Notes: generated by a model not told the origin, from the sequence alone. 55,891 bases of DNA from Lachnospiraceae bacterium (GCA_016286035.1 JAEERY010000060.1:1-55891); one strand, 5' to 3'; shown: positions 25,255 through 35,671, numbered from the stretch's first letter. Numbers and translations: made by a program.

Positions 25255-27378
25255 TCAGATCAGAGCATTGGGATCTATGATAAGGGCAACTTCACCGTCA
25301 CCAAGGATGGTAGCGCCGCTTATAACCTTGCTCTTGTTTATGTACTTGCCAAGGGACTTGATAACTATCTCCTGCTGACCGGTAAGCTCGTCTATTACCA
25401 GACCTGCCTGTACATCACCCTTCTTGACAACTACAACTATATAATCCTCTTCAGGCTTTCTTGTTGATTCGCATCCCAAAACTTCATTGAGCCTGATGAT
25501 CGGTATAACGCTTCCGCGAAGATTTATAACTTCCTTCTGCTGAACGGTCCTTATCTCATCCGGTACGATACTCTCGATCGTCTGAATGTTTCCGAGAGGT
25601 ATTGCATACTTCTCTCCGCCGATGACAACCATGAGTGACTGAATGATGGCAAGTGTAAGAGGAAGGCGGATGGTCCATTTGCTTCCTTCTCCGTATACAG
25701 ACTTAACATCAACTTCACCGCTAAGTGACTCGATCTTTGACTTAACAACATCGAGTCCTACGCCACGTCCAGAGATATCGGATACCTGCTTTGCTGTAGA
25801 AAAGCTGGGAAGGAACAAAAGATTTATGATCTCGGGATCGCTCATACTCGCTGCCTGCTCTTCCGTTATCGTTCCTCTCTCTATAGCCTTGTTTCTTACT
25901 GCCGCAACATCGATACCGTTACCGTCATCTCTTACCTCGATGACAACGTTGTTACCGTCCTGATAAGCATCCAGCCAGATACTTCCTGCTTCCGGCTTTC
26001 CTCTTTCTTTTCTTAAGTTTACATCATCCTCGATACCGTGATCCGCAGAGTTACGAAGCAGGTGCATAAGAGGATCGCCGATCTCATCGACAACGGTACG
26101 GTCAAGCTCTGTCTCCTCACCTGACATGTACAGTTCCATCTTCTTGCCCAACTTCTTCTGAAGGTCTCTGATCATACGAGGGAATTTATTTACAACGCTC
26201 TCGATAGGAACCATTCGAACTTTCATGACAGACTCATGAAGGTTTGTGGTAACGCTCTCAAGATATTCTATCTGCTCGTTAACATTATTGGTGCTCGCTC
26301 CCTTTGTTGTAGCAGCACTTACAAGTGAATTCTTTGCGATGATAAGCTCGCTGACCAGATTCATAAGGTCATCCAGCTTCTCAATGTCTACACGAACAGT
26401 TCTGTTGACAACAGGTTTCTTCTTGTCTGCAGTCTTGTTTGCTGCAGCGGTATTTGCACCCGAATCAACAGCAGATGGCTTCTTATCTGCCACAACTGCA
26501 GGCTTGTTATCGGGTTCGATTGCCGGTTTCTCTTCCGTCTTTTCCTCCGCAGGTGCGCCGTCAAGCACTACATATCCGCCTACGGCCTTTTCTATCTCGG
26601 ATACGTTTGTTGCAGCGTTCTTAAGCGCATCGATATCCGAATCACTTATAACTATAAGTGAGAATTCAAGATCGAACTTCTCATCTTCTATATCCTGAGC
26701 CGAAGGATTTGATACGATGATCTCGCCAAGCTCCTCTACAGCCTTGTAAACAAGGAATGCTCTTGCAGCCTTAAGGATACAGCTCTCCTGAACGGTAACG
26801 GTAAGCCCTATTACCTTCTTTCCTTCCTTTACGGCTTCCTTCATTACAACAAGCTGTGACTCAGCAAACTTGATATTCTTCCAGCTTGCATCCTCGTCTG
26901 AAGATCCTGCAGCTTCTGTTTCAGGTGCTGCCTTTTCAGGTTCAGCTTCCTTTGCTTCACTCTTTTCTTCCTTTGCAGCCTCGCCTTCCGAAGACTTGCC
27001 TTCAAGGAAGTCATTGAATACCTTTATGAGGTTCTCGTTGTCATTGTCACCCTCGTCGCCGGTTGCCTGAATATTTGATACATATTCATCAAGTGCGTCA
27101 AGGCACTGGAACAAAACGTCCACTATGGCCGCATTTACTTTTGCTTCACCGTTACGGACCTCAGAGAATACATTCTCCATGTTATGGGTAAGGTTCTGCA
27201 TCCTCTTGTATCCCATTGTGCCGGCCATTCCCTTAAGGGTATGTGCTGCACGGAATATCTCATTGATCGTGTCCATATTGCCCGGTTCCTGCTCCAGGTC
27301 CAATATCTGAGTGTTAAGATTTTGTAAATGTTCTTTGGATTCGTCTATAAAGACGTCCAGATACTGACTAACATCCAT
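25255..27378 (-). CDS. cheA: Chemotaxis histidine kinase CheA
   Basis: A 707-residue class II histidine kinase. P1 HPt domain with the phosphorylated His46 in RAAHTLKGMAG. A CheY/CheB-binding P2 region (about 165-270) follows an acidic Glu/Ala linker, and a second Ala/Lys-rich linker (about 275-320) precedes the P3 dimerisation helices. P4 carries the N box HLLRNSADHGIE and G boxes DDGNGID and SDISGRGVGLD. The C-terminal P5 CheW-like domain has VVIGGEKYAIPLGNI. The start overlaps the end of cheB by 11 bases. Confidence 0.97.
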   Translation of the reverse strand: MDVSQYLDVFIDESKEHLQNLNTQILDLEQEPGNMDTINEIFRAAHTLKGMAGTMGYKRMQNLTHNMENVFSEVRNGEAKVNAAIVDVLFQCLDALDEYVSNIQATGDEGDNDNENLIKVFNDFLEGKSSEGEAAKEEKSEAKEAEPEKAAPETEAAGSSDEDASWKNIKFAESQLVVMKEAVKEGKKVIGLTVTVQESCILKAARAFLVYKAVEELGEIIVSNPSAQDIEDEKFDLEFSLIVISDSDIDALKNAATNVSEIEKAVGGYVVLDGAPAEEKTEEKPAIEPDNKPAVVADKKPSAVDSGANTAAANKTADKKKPVVNRTVRVDIEKLDDLMNLVSELIIAKNSLVSAATTKGASTNNVNEQIEYLESVTTNLHESVMKVRMVPIESVVNKFPRMIRDLQKKLGKKMELYMSGEETELDRTVVDEIGDPLMHLLRNSADHGIEDDVNLRKERGKPEAGSIWLDAYQDGNNVVIEVRDDGNGIDVAAVRNKAIERGTITEEQAASMSDPEIINLLFLPSFSTAKQVSDISGRGVGLDVVKSKIESLSGEVDVKSVYGEGSKWTIRLPLTLAIIQSLMVVIGGEKYAIPLGNIQTIESIVPDEIRTVQQKEVINLRGSVIPIIRLNEVLGCESTRKPEEDYIVVVVKKGDVQAGLVIDELTGQQEIVIKSLGKYINKSKVISGATILGDGEVALIIDPNALI

Positions 27379-28444
27379 CTGCTTTTACCCCCACGCGTAA
27401 AATAATCTCCTGTGCTATCTGGTTTAATGTGACAGATACATCGCTAACGCCTGCCTTGACACATGCTTTCGGCATTCCGTTTACCACACAGCTGTCACCG
27501 TCCTGGGTAATTACATACACAGACTGGTTGGAATTCTTCAGGTTGACCAAACCTTCTGCTCCGTCTGCTCCCATGCCCGTCATGACTACACCTAAAACCT
27601 CATCGTAAGGTGAATCCTTAAGTGATTCATACATATAGTTGGCACAGGGTCTGACTCCTTCTCTGTATGCTTCCTGAGAATAATGAATCTTCATCCTGTT
27701 CTTGTCTCTGACAAGATTGAGATGATAACCCGCTTTGGCAATGTATACACAGCCTTTCTCGATATACTCGCCTTCTTTTCCTTCAACAACCTTGATCTCA
27801 CTGATCTTATTGAGCCTGTCGGCAAACGATTCCGTAAAGCCCTCGGGCATATGCTGAACGAGAACGACCGGTGCGTCCAGTGTTGCGGGCAGAAAAGGAA
27901 TTACACTCTGGAGAGCTTTCGGACCGCCTGTGGAAACGGCGATCGCAACTATCTTGCTTCCAGCTACACGCTTGGTACTCTTCTTTACTATATCGACGAT
28001 CTTTACGGTATTTACCTTGACCGCCGGCGCCTTAGTCTCGGGTATCTTTGAATTACAAACCGCTTCAAGTGTTCCCAGCAACTCAACTTTGAACATCTCG
28101 TCTTTACATTTGTAAGACCAGTCGGGTTTGTGAATAAAATCAAGCGCTCCGAGTTCCAGAGCATCAAGTGTGATCTTGCTGCCTTCCTGTGTAACGGTAC
28201 TGGCCATAAGAATTCTGGCTTTTATGTTAAGGTTCTTTAATTCCTTTAACAGTTCAAGACCATTCATCTTAGGCATATTGACATCAAGAACAACTGCATC
28301 ATACGTATTCTTCTTGAGCAGTTCCAGTGCCTCAGCCCCGTTAACGGCTTCATCTTCTACAGAAAATCTACCATCTGCATTGATTATATCACTTAACACC
28401 CTTCTCATGAGTGCAGAGTCATCAACAAGCAGTATTTTTTTCAT
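27368..28444 (-). CDS. cheB: Chemotaxis methylesterase CheB
   Basis: A 358-residue receptor methylesterase/deamidase. Receiver domain 1-120 with phospho-acceptor Asp54 in VVLDVNMPKMNG, then a linker, then the esterase domain from about 165. Catalytic triad Ser in AVSTGGPKAL, His in VLVQHMPEGF and Asp in MTGMGADGAEG. It overlaps the PilZ gene as ATGA and overlaps cheA by 11 bases. No cheR methyltransferase is in the window. Confidence 0.97.
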   Translation of the reverse strand: MKKILLVDDSALMRRVLSDIINADGRFSVEDEAVNGAEALELLKKNTYDAVVLDVNMPKMNGLELLKELKNLNIKARILMASTVTQEGSKITLDALELGALDFIHKPDWSYKCKDEMFKVELLGTLEAVCNSKIPETKAPAVKVNTVKIVDIVKKSTKRVAGSKIVAIAVSTGGPKALQSVIPFLPATLDAPVVLVQHMPEGFTESFADRLNKISEIKVVEGKEGEYIEKGCVYIAKAGYHLNLVRDKNRMKIHYSQEAYREGVRPCANYMYESLKDSPYDEVLGVVMTGMGADGAEGLVNLKNSNQSVYVITQDGDSCVVNGMPKACVKAGVSDVSVTLNQIAQEIILRVGVKADGC

Positions 28445-29172
28445 CTGAACCCTCTCTCTTTTCTGCGATTCTTGCGTTCTTCCTCAAATATATACTGAAT
28501 TATCTCTTCTCTTTCGTCACTGTCCAAATTGACAAACTGTACCCTATACTCATATTCCCCTGTTCTGTTCGGTATGTCTCTCACATCCAGTATCTTACAT
28601 ATGATCTCGTATTCCTTGGCTCCGCCGTGAATAAACAGACCGTATGTGCAATATATAAGACTGTCTCTTTCATATATCGCTTTGGATGTGAACCTCAAGC
28701 CCCCGCCTGAGATATCGACTATCACACCTTTCCCTGTCGGCAGTCCCGGAGGTGCCTGGTAATTCTCACCTTTTCTGAATGCGACCACCTCATCTGGAGT
28801 CAGCTCTCTCGTATCCATATCAAGAGCACAGCTGTATCTGTAAAAATCCCTTCTCTGATACTTCCTTAAGTTGGTCTGAAGCTCAACAAGAAGGATATAT
28901 ACATTGTTGCTCTTATATCTGTCGGTTATCCTGACGGTGCTCTCATATAATCCGTTGTCGGTATAAAAGAACACTTCATACTCTCCGTCCACGGGAAGCA
29001 AGATCAGCTTTGTCTGCTCCATCGGCATTACAAGCTCTAATGTATCCTCGTTGACAACATCATAGATCTTTGTCGAATACACCTTGTCCCTGTTTTCTTC
29101 TCCCGCAGGTCTGACACGCCTTACGGCTTTCATATCCACCCTTTGTCCCGGATTGATAAAATTCTCCAACAT
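28441..29172 (-). CDS. PilZ-domain flagellar brake protein, YcgR-like
   Basis: A 243-residue protein with an N-terminal YcgR-type beta domain (1-100) and a C-terminal PilZ domain. The cyclic di-GMP motif RxxxR is present in QRRDFYRYS (about 110) and D-x-S-x-x-G in VIVDISGGGLRF (about 165). Such proteins bind cyclic di-GMP and slow the motor by contacting the stator or switch. In this operon it likely connects second-messenger level to swimming. GGGAAGAG before ATG. Confidence 0.88.
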   Translation of the reverse strand: MLENFINPGQRVDMKAVRRVRPAGEENRDKVYSTKIYDVVNEDTLELVMPMEQTKLILLPVDGEYEVFFYTDNGLYESTVRITDRYKSNNVYILLVELQTNLRKYQRRDFYRYSCALDMDTRELTPDEVVAFRKGENYQAPPGLPTGKGVIVDISGGGLRFTSKAIYERDSLIYCTYGLFIHGGAKEYEIICKILDVRDIPNRTGEYEYRVQFVNLDSDEREEIIQYIFEEERKNRRKERGFR

Positions 29173-29187
29173 AACTCTTCCCTAACC

Positions 29188-30066
29188 CTATCTTTTTCCT
29201 GATACCAAATGTGAGAAAAATGCAGCCATTCCTCTCTTTCTGATATCCGGAGTCTCTTCCTTGTTCATAAGTTTTGCCGCTATGGTCTCATAAGCCTTTG
29301 ATGACTTTGCATTCTCATTGGCCAGTGATACGGGCATCTGCTGCATGACGGCCTGACTTAGTTTCTCATCTTCAGGCACCGCGCCCAAATACTCTAGCGG
29401 AAGCTTTAAATACCTCTGAACGACAACATTTAATTTACTGAAAAGTGCGTTTCCGTCTTCAGGTCTGTCAACCTTGTTGGCGATGACCTTTATCTTTGAT
29501 GTCTCCGTTGAAAACCTCGGATGTCTGTTTAATGCCTTTAATAATGAATACGAGTCCGTTATCGATGTAGGTTCCGGTGTGGTCACAAGCAAGATCTCTC
29601 CGCTGGCTACCAGAAATTCAAGTACGGCATCCGATATGCCTGCACCCGTATCGATTATGATGACATCTGCCATGACATCGAGCTGTGCAAGATTCTGGAT
29701 TATATATCCAAGATATTCCTTGCTTAGGTTTGACAGTCCGACTATTCCCGAACCGCCCGAGATAAATCCGACTTCTCCCGGTCCCCAGGTTATGATATCA
29801 GTAATGCTCTTCCCCTGATAAAGAAGATCGCACAGATTATGCTTGGGCACCGTACCGAACATTATCTCTATGTTTGCAAGACCGAAATCGGCATCCAAAA
29901 TGATGACGCGCTGTCCCATCCTTTTAAACCAGATGGCCAGGTTTATCGATGTGTTTGACTTGCCAACACCGCCTTTTCCGCTGGTTACCGTAATGACACG
30001 AGCCGTGGGTCTTACAACCGTATTATTCGCCTTTATTATATTTCTTAACTGTTCTGCCTGATCCAA
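29188..30066 (-). CDS. flhG: MinD-like ATPase FlhG (YlxH), flagellar number regulator
   Basis: A 292-residue ParA/MinD-type ATPase. Deviant Walker A SGKGGVGKSNTSINLA (about 28-43), VIILDADFGLANIEIMFGT as switch I, and VIIDTGAGI as Walker B. The N-terminal MDQAEQLRN matches the DQAxxLR motif by which FlhG stimulates the FlhF GTPase. The start is TTG at 30064-30066 behind AAAGGAAG. Downstream of flhF, its partner, by 51 bases. Confidence 0.94.
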   Translation of the reverse strand: MDQAEQLRNIIKANNTVVRPTARVITVTSGKGGVGKSNTSINLAIWFKRMGQRVIILDADFGLANIEIMFGTVPKHNLCDLLYQGKSITDIITWGPGEVGFISGGSGIVGLSNLSKEYLGYIIQNLAQLDVMADVIIIDTGAGISDAVLEFLVASGEILLVTTPEPTSITDSYSLLKALNRHPRFSTETSKIKVIANKVDRPEDGNALFSKLNVVVQRYLKLPLEYLGAVPEDEKLSQAVMQQMPVSLANENAKSSKAYETIAAKLMNKEETPDIRKRGMAAFFSHLVSGKR

Positions 30067-30117
30067 GGCTGCTTCCTTTCTATTTTAACATATATCTGCG
30101 GATTATGTAAACTATCA

Positions 30118-31401
30118 TTATCCTTCATTGGGACTTAAAATCTGCTTGACCGTGGTCTGCGGATCGAACTTGTCTATATCCTCCGGAACATTCTGTCCGT
30201 AGGTCACATATGAAAGGTCCGCACCCGTGTAAAGCTTAAGGTTTAGAAGGTTACCCAGTGAGGTTGTCTCGTCAAGCTTTGTGAATATGATCTTGAAGTC
30301 GGTCATTTCCTTATATGTATCCGCAATACTTGTAAGATCCTTGTATTTTGTGGTAGCACTGAGCACAAGATAGACTTCGGGCTTTGTCTTGTCATCAAGT
30401 GCATGTATCACAACGTTTGTGTTATTCTTCTGCTCCTCGTTGTGATGCGAATGTCCCGCTGTATCCACAAGGATATAATCGTAATCGATGAAATTGTCGT
30501 ATGCCTCTTCTATCTCTGTCGGAGAATAGATGATAAGGCAGGGGATCTCTAAGATATTTGCATATGTACGAAGCTGTTCGGCTGCTGCGATCCTGTATGT
30601 GTCGGATGTCAAAAGTGCGACCTTCTTTTTCTCCTCAAGACAGAATCTGCTTGCTATCTTTGCGATGGTCGTTGTCTTTCCGACTCCCGTGGGTCCGACA
30701 AAGAATACTACCTTCGGTCCTCTTTCGGCCGGTGTTATAACTGAGGTCTGACCGAATTTTAATATCATCTTCTGATATATATTTGTAAGGAAATAATCGA
30801 CAGGCATGTTTGGCTTGTTTGTTTTTTCCGCCTCTTCGATTATCTGATTGGCATATCTCTCATGAACCTCGTTTTCGATCATCATGTTATAGAGAAGCTT
30901 GGTAAGCTTCATCTGATCATTCTCTTCGCTGTGAGGCTCGCTTTCGGGCTCCTTTTCGCTTACCTTTGAATCCTCGCTCTCAAGACGCATCTTTATGAGC
31001 GTTTCGATGGAATCGAGTTTCTCTTCAAGAGCATTGTTCGACTTATCCTCTTCCTCATGATCCTTTATTATGACTTCTTCATGTCTCACCTGCTGCTGAA
31101 CGGGTTTGGGTGCAGGTGTTGATGCGATCGTTTTGTTTGCGGCACTGTTCTTTTCGTTTATCTCTCTTTGCTTTGCTGCAAGCTGTTCAAGAGCCGTCAT
31201 CGCAGGTGCCTTGGGAGGCTGTTTCTCGCCTTCCTCCTCAAGAGCAACGGTAACCTCCACCTGAGGGGATGTAAAGAACTTAAGAAGACCTTTCTTCTTA
31301 ACGGTGCGGACATTCATGACCACAACATCGGGGCCCAGTTCTTTCCTAGCATTTTCAATAGCCTCTGATTCAGTTTTGCTTGAAAATTTCTTGATTATCA
31401 T
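30118..31401 (-). CDS. flhF: SRP-like GTPase FlhF
   Basis: A 427-residue signal-recognition-particle-type GTPase that sets flagellar placement. The N-terminal basic B domain (1-60, ARKELGPDVVVMNVRTVKKK) leads to a Lys/Glu-rich linker (about 75-170), the N domain, then the G domain. Motifs: GPTGVGKTTTIAKIA (P loop), DTYRIAAAEQLRTYA, DTAGHSHHN and TKLDET. ATGA overlap with flhA. Paired with flhG. Confidence 0.95.
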   Translation of the reverse strand: MIIKKFSSKTESEAIENARKELGPDVVVMNVRTVKKKGLLKFFTSPQVEVTVALEEEGEKQPPKAPAMTALEQLAAKQREINEKNSAANKTIASTPAPKPVQQQVRHEEVIIKDHEEEDKSNNALEEKLDSIETLIKMRLESEDSKVSEKEPESEPHSEENDQMKLTKLLYNMMIENEVHERYANQIIEEAEKTNKPNMPVDYFLTNIYQKMILKFGQTSVITPAERGPKVVFFVGPTGVGKTTTIAKIASRFCLEEKKKVALLTSDTYRIAAAEQLRTYANILEIPCLIIYSPTEIEEAYDNFIDYDYILVDTAGHSHHNEEQKNNTNVVIHALDDKTKPEVYLVLSATTKYKDLTSIADTYKEMTDFKIIFTKLDETTSLGNLLNLKLYTGADLSYVTYGQNVPEDIDKFDPQTTVKQILSPNEG

Positions 31402-33437
31402 GCTGTTACCATCCCGACAGACTGTAATTCAACGTTTGATTCAACTTCATTGTAAGAGACGACCGCAACATCCCTGTAATAGTCTTCGATCAGCCTCTTG
31501 AAATATATCCTCACGATAGGCGAGGTTATGACTATGGGCGCCTTGCCCAGATTCTCAAGCTTTTTGGCTTCCGCCTCAACGGATTTTAATATCTCCTTGG
31601 TAAGATCGGGATCAAGGTTAAGATACGTTCCGTTCTCGGTCTGTTTGACTCCCGCCATTATCTTCTGTTCAAGGCCGGGATCCAAGGTCACAACACTTGA
31701 AGTCTCGTTTGACGGAAAGAATTTATTCGATATGGCTCTCTTTAGAGCCTGTCTTACATATTCGGTAAGGATATCGGTATCCCTGCTGGTCGTTGCATAA
31801 TCTGCAAGAGTCTCAAATATAGTAAGAAGGTCTCTTATTGATATGCCTTCCTTAAGCAGGTTCTGCAAAACCTTCTGTATCTCGCCGAGTCCCAAAAGCT
31901 TAGGCGTAAGCTCGTCTACAAGTGAAGGGTTTGTATCCTTTAGGTTGTTGACAAGATTCTGTACATCCTGTCTGGTAAGCAACTCGTCGATATGCTGCCT
32001 TATTATCTCTGTAAGATGCGTTGCGATGATACTCGGCGGATCAACAACCGTGTAGCCTAATGATTCCGCACGCTCTCTTTGTGATTCCGTTATCCAGATG
32101 GCCGGCAGATGGAATGAGGGCTCAAACGTAGGAATACCCGTTATCTCCTCTTCGACATATCCGGGATTCATGGCCATGTAGTGATCAAACAGTATCTCGC
32201 CTTCGCTTATCTGTATGCCTTTTATCTTTATGATGTACTGGTTAGGATTAAGCTGGATGTTATCTCTTAATCTTATGATTGGAACAACGGTACCAAGTTC
32301 GAGTGCTATCTGTCTTCTTATCATTACGACTCGATCAAGAAGGTCACCGCCCTGGTTGACATCAGCAAGAGGTATGATACCGTATCCGAATTCGAGCTCG
32401 ATCGGATCGACCTGCAAAAGAGAATTTACATTTTCAGGCTGCCTTATCTCCTCGGCAGCAGTCTCTTCCGCGCTTACTTCAGTCTCTATCTTTGAAGTCT
32501 CTATAGTTCCTTCTATCATGCGTGCGCAAAGGATGAATACCGCACCAAGACATACAAATATGATCGGATTAAGCGGTGTTACAAGACCTAAAAACGCTAT
32601 AACGGCACCAACCAGATATAAAACCTTGGGTATACCGAAAAGCTGTTTTACAAGCGTATTTCCAAAATCCGCTTCCTTTGATCCCTTTGTTACAAGAATA
32701 CCTGTTGAAAGAGATATAAGAAGCGAGGGTATCTGGCTTACAAGTCCGTCACCGATAGTCAGTATGGTGTACTTACTTAGCGCATCGCTTATCTCCATTC
32801 CCTGTCTGGTCACACCAAGAGCGATACCGCCGATTACGTTAACGGCAGTTATGATAAGTCCTGCGGTCGCATCTCCCTTAACATACTTAACGGCACCGTC
32901 CATGCTGCCGAAGAAGCTTGATTCCTGCTGGATCTTGTCTCGTCGCATCTTTGCTTCCGCATCACTTATGGCACCTGTGTTAAGGTCCGCATCTATAGCC
33001 ATCTGTTTACCGGGCATGGCATCAAGAGTGAATCTGGCCGTAACCTCGGCAACTCTTTCGGAACCTTTGTTGATGACCATGAACTGGATGAGTATGAGAA
33101 TGATGAATACGATCGTTCCTATGATCAGATCACCGCCGCCGACATATTCTCCGAATGTCCTTACAACGTTACCGGGATCCCCCGTTCGAAGGATCAGCTT
33201 TGTCGATGAAACGTTTAAGGCTATCCTGAAAATGGTCGTGAACAAAAGGATGGTCGGGAAGTAAGAGATATCCAGGACCTCCTTTATGAACATGCATGTA
33301 AACAGTATCGTAAATGCTATCGCTATATTTATCGCCAGAAGTATATCCAGCAATACTGACGGTATAGAGATTATGAACATGACAAATGCGGCAAGTACAT
33401 ACAAAGCTATGCCGACATCAGCCTTTGGCATCTTCAT
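31398..33437 (-). CDS. flhA: Flagellar export gate protein FlhA
   Basis: A 679-residue membrane protein of the type III export gate. Eight helices in the first ~310 residues with the FHIPEP-type loop (RFTLDAMPGKQMAIDADLNT, about 145-165), then a large cytosolic domain from about 340 that binds chaperone-substrate complexes. ATG at 33437 (MKMPKADVGIAL) is preferred, since AGGAG is 8 bases upstream; the ATG two codons earlier is only 2 bases from it. Stop overlaps flhF start as ATGA. Confidence 0.97.
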   Translation of the reverse strand: MKMPKADVGIALYVLAAFVMFIISIPSVLLDILLAINIAIAFTILFTCMFIKEVLDISYFPTILLFTTIFRIALNVSSTKLILRTGDPGNVVRTFGEYVGGGDLIIGTIVFIILILIQFMVINKGSERVAEVTARFTLDAMPGKQMAIDADLNTGAISDAEAKMRRDKIQQESSFFGSMDGAVKYVKGDATAGLIITAVNVIGGIALGVTRQGMEISDALSKYTILTIGDGLVSQIPSLLISLSTGILVTKGSKEADFGNTLVKQLFGIPKVLYLVGAVIAFLGLVTPLNPIIFVCLGAVFILCARMIEGTIETSKIETEVSAEETAAEEIRQPENVNSLLQVDPIELEFGYGIIPLADVNQGGDLLDRVVMIRRQIALELGTVVPIIRLRDNIQLNPNQYIIKIKGIQISEGEILFDHYMAMNPGYVEEEITGIPTFEPSFHLPAIWITESQRERAESLGYTVVDPPSIIATHLTEIIRQHIDELLTRQDVQNLVNNLKDTNPSLVDELTPKLLGLGEIQKVLQNLLKEGISIRDLLTIFETLADYATTSRDTDILTEYVRQALKRAISNKFFPSNETSSVVTLDPGLEQKIMAGVKQTENGTYLNLDPDLTKEILKSVEAEAKKLENLGKAPIVITSPIVRIYFKRLIEDYYRDVAVVSYNEVESNVELQSVGMVTA

Positions 33438-33458
33438 GTTCATCTCTCCTTTCTTTTA

Positions 33459-34610
33459 TCAGATTCTTCCCTGCACATGATATACATATGCAAGTACGTC
33501 AGCTACCGCACTGTAGAGCTCGGGCGGTACCTGTTCGTCTATGTTGACATTGGCATACAGCATACGTGCCAACGGTTTGTTCTCAACTATCTCGATCTTG
33601 TTGTCTCTGGCCACTTCCTTTATCTTGAGTGCCAGATAATCCTCGCCTTTTGCGATCACAAAGGGAGCCGGTGCTATATCCTGATCGTATTTTAATGCCA
33701 CCGCATAATGCGTCGGGTTTGTGATGACTACATCAGCCTGAGGAAGCGCCTGCATCATACGCCGCTGGCTGGCCTCTCTCATCTTCTGTCTGATACGGCC
33801 CTTGATCTCCGGATTACCTTCCTGGTTCTTGAACTCTTCCTTTACTTCCTGCTTGGTCATTCGCATATCTTTTGCGAACTTGTATTTCTGAAATGCGAAA
33901 TCCGCAATAGCTATGATCATAAACAGAAGCGATATCCTAAGTCCCAGATTTATGACCGTCTCACCGATAAACGCGATCGCCTGAATGAGCGAAATGTCAT
34001 AAAGCAGTAAAAGATTGTTCTGTCTTTCTACAAGATACGAATAAGACACATATCCTATCAGAAATATCTTTGCGATGGACTTTAAAAGTTCCACTAAGGA
34101 ATTGACGGAAAATATCCTTTTAAATCCGTTTAACGGATTTAGTTTACTTAATTTTGGCTGTAGCGGTTTTGCTGTAGGCTTCCACTGTACCTGGACATAA
34201 TCGCTTAAAAAAGCCACCAGGTAACCGATAATAAAGATCGGCAGAAGTATCAAAACCGTCCTTAAGGCTGCAAACCTGAATATCTGTGTGGCTGCCGTCT
34301 TCGGTCCCGTCCCCCCGACAAGATCTGTCATCTCGGGTATCCTCCCGTACACCGCATGGAACATTTCAAGGAACTGGGTCCCCATACTTGATGCCCAGAA
34401 CTTGAGTACCAAAAAGAGTGCGACAAGCCCAAGTCCGCTGGCTATCTCTTTGGACTTTGCGACCTGACCTTCCTTCCTGGCATCATCCAGTTTTTTCTGG
34501 GTCGCAGGCTCGGTCTTTTCTCCGCCCTGTCCGTCATCCGCAAAGAACTGCAGATCAAGGTTAAGCGTGTATCCGATATGCTCCTTAAGTAAAATCTCTC
34601 TTATATCCAT
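33459..34610 (-). CDS. flhB: Flagellar export switch protein FlhB
   Basis: A 383-residue export component that switches substrate from hook to filament. It has four membrane helices (about 58-75, 118-137, 175-195, 208-240) and the autocleavage NPTH at residues 298-301 in VVITNPTHYAVAL. The N-terminus carries an extra segment ending LDLQFFADDGQGGEKTEPAT, common in Clostridia. 15 bases after fliR. Confidence 0.96.
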   Translation of the reverse strand: MDIREILLKEHIGYTLNLDLQFFADDGQGGEKTEPATQKKLDDARKEGQVAKSKEIASGLGLVALFLVLKFWASSMGTQFLEMFHAVYGRIPEMTDLVGGTGPKTAATQIFRFAALRTVLILLPIFIIGYLVAFLSDYVQVQWKPTAKPLQPKLSKLNPLNGFKRIFSVNSLVELLKSIAKIFLIGYVSYSYLVERQNNLLLLYDISLIQAIAFIGETVINLGLRISLLFMIIAIADFAFQKYKFAKDMRMTKQEVKEEFKNQEGNPEIKGRIRQKMREASQRRMMQALPQADVVITNPTHYAVALKYDQDIAPAPFVIAKGEDYLALKIKEVARDNKIEIVENKPLARMLYANVNIDEQVPPELYSAVADVLAYVYHVQGRI

Positions 34611-34625
34611 TATCCATTCTCAAAG

Positions 34626-35405
34626 TCAGGTCATCGCCTGAACAAAGGTAACCATCATCTTTCTGATCTCGCCAAAGATCATCTCCGAAACCATCGGAAG
34701 CATTCCGACCGTTATTAACAGGGTGCCTATACCCGTAAGAACCTTAAGCTGCATACCGACAGAAAACATATTCATCTGCGGTGCAACCTTGGTCATGATA
34801 CCCAGTATCGCATTCAAAAGAAGCATTACCGCGAATACCGGAAGACATATCCTGAACCCAAGCATTATATAGTCATTCAAAAATGTTACGATACTGTCCA
34901 AGAGTCTTGTTGACTCAAACACCGCACCGTTTACCGGTATCAGTTCGAATGTCTGGCATAGTGCCGTTATAAGATATCTGTGAAGGCCCGATATCATTAA
35001 CATCAGTGTTATAACATACTGATACAGTACACCCGAGATCGATTCACTCTGATTGGTGGTCGGATCAACAAGGTTTGCCATGGACATACCTGTTTCCATG
35101 TCTATGATCCTTCCCGCAAAAGCCACTATCGTTGTAGCCATGTTTGCGGCAAAACCAATGAGCAGACCTGCCATTCCCTCACGCAGCACGATTGCCGCAT
35201 ATCCCCATACCGTATTGTAATCAAGCGGTGTCCTGTCTATGGTTCCGAACACGAGAACCGATATAAAAAAAGACAATCCGATCTTGACTCTGTTCGGTAC
35301 TCCCCTTTGTGAAAAGAGCGGAGCCACACTAATGAACATGCTGATGCGTGTCATTATCAGCAGAAAATATTCAAGATCGCTGACATTTATAGTATAATTG
35401 ATCAT
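34626..35405 (-). CDS. fliR: Flagellar export protein FliR
   Basis: A 259-residue membrane protein of the export gate complex FliPQR. About six hydrophobic helices, with RISMFISVAPLFSQRGVPNR near the start and GLLIGFAANMATTIVAFAG (about 90-108), typical of FliR/SctT. Its start overlaps the fliQ stop as ATGA, which suggests coupled translation matching the fixed P5Q4R1 assembly. Confidence 0.95.
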   Translation of the reverse strand: MINYTINVSDLEYFLLIMTRISMFISVAPLFSQRGVPNRVKIGLSFFISVLVFGTIDRTPLDYNTVWGYAAIVLREGMAGLLIGFAANMATTIVAFAGRIIDMETGMSMANLVDPTTNQSESISGVLYQYVITLMLMISGLHRYLITALCQTFELIPVNGAVFESTRLLDSIVTFLNDYIMLGFRICLPVFAVMLLLNAILGIMTKVAPQMNMFSVGMQLKVLTGIGTLLITVGMLPMVSEMIFGEIRKMMVTFVQAMT

Positions 35406-35671
35406 CTTATGTAAACCGAGAAATCAGCCCACAGCCTTTCCATGTATCCAACCATGTTGTTCATCATCCAGTGTCCCAAAAGGATGAGTGTGGCAAATAT
35501 CGATAAAACCTTGGGAACAAACGTCAGTGTCTGCTCCTGTATGGATGTTATGGTCTGAAAAATACTGACTATAAGTCCCACTATAAGACTCACCAGAAGA
35601 ACCGGTGCCGCAGTAATGCATATGGTATACAAGGCTTCCCTTGTGATCATTGTGACATCATCAATATTCAT
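35402..35671 (-). CDS. fliQ: Flagellar export protein FliQ
   Basis: An 89-residue protein with two membrane helices, with VLLVSLIVGLIVSIFQTITS followed by QEQTLTFVPK, the FliQ/SctS hallmark. Part of the FliPQR channel. GGAG before ATG. Located between fliP and fliR as in nearly all fla operons. Confidence 0.96.
   Translation of the reverse strand: MNIDDVTMITREALYTICITAAPVLLVSLIVGLIVSIFQTITSIQEQTLTFVPKVLSIFATLILLGHWMMNNMVGYMERLWADFSVYIR

Noticed and set aside
32215-33264. 349-codon open frame on the plus strand
   Set aside because: It lies wholly antisense to flhA, has the Ser/Pro/Thr/Ile composition expected of a complement of coding sequence, and has no Shine-Dalgarno or family resemblance.
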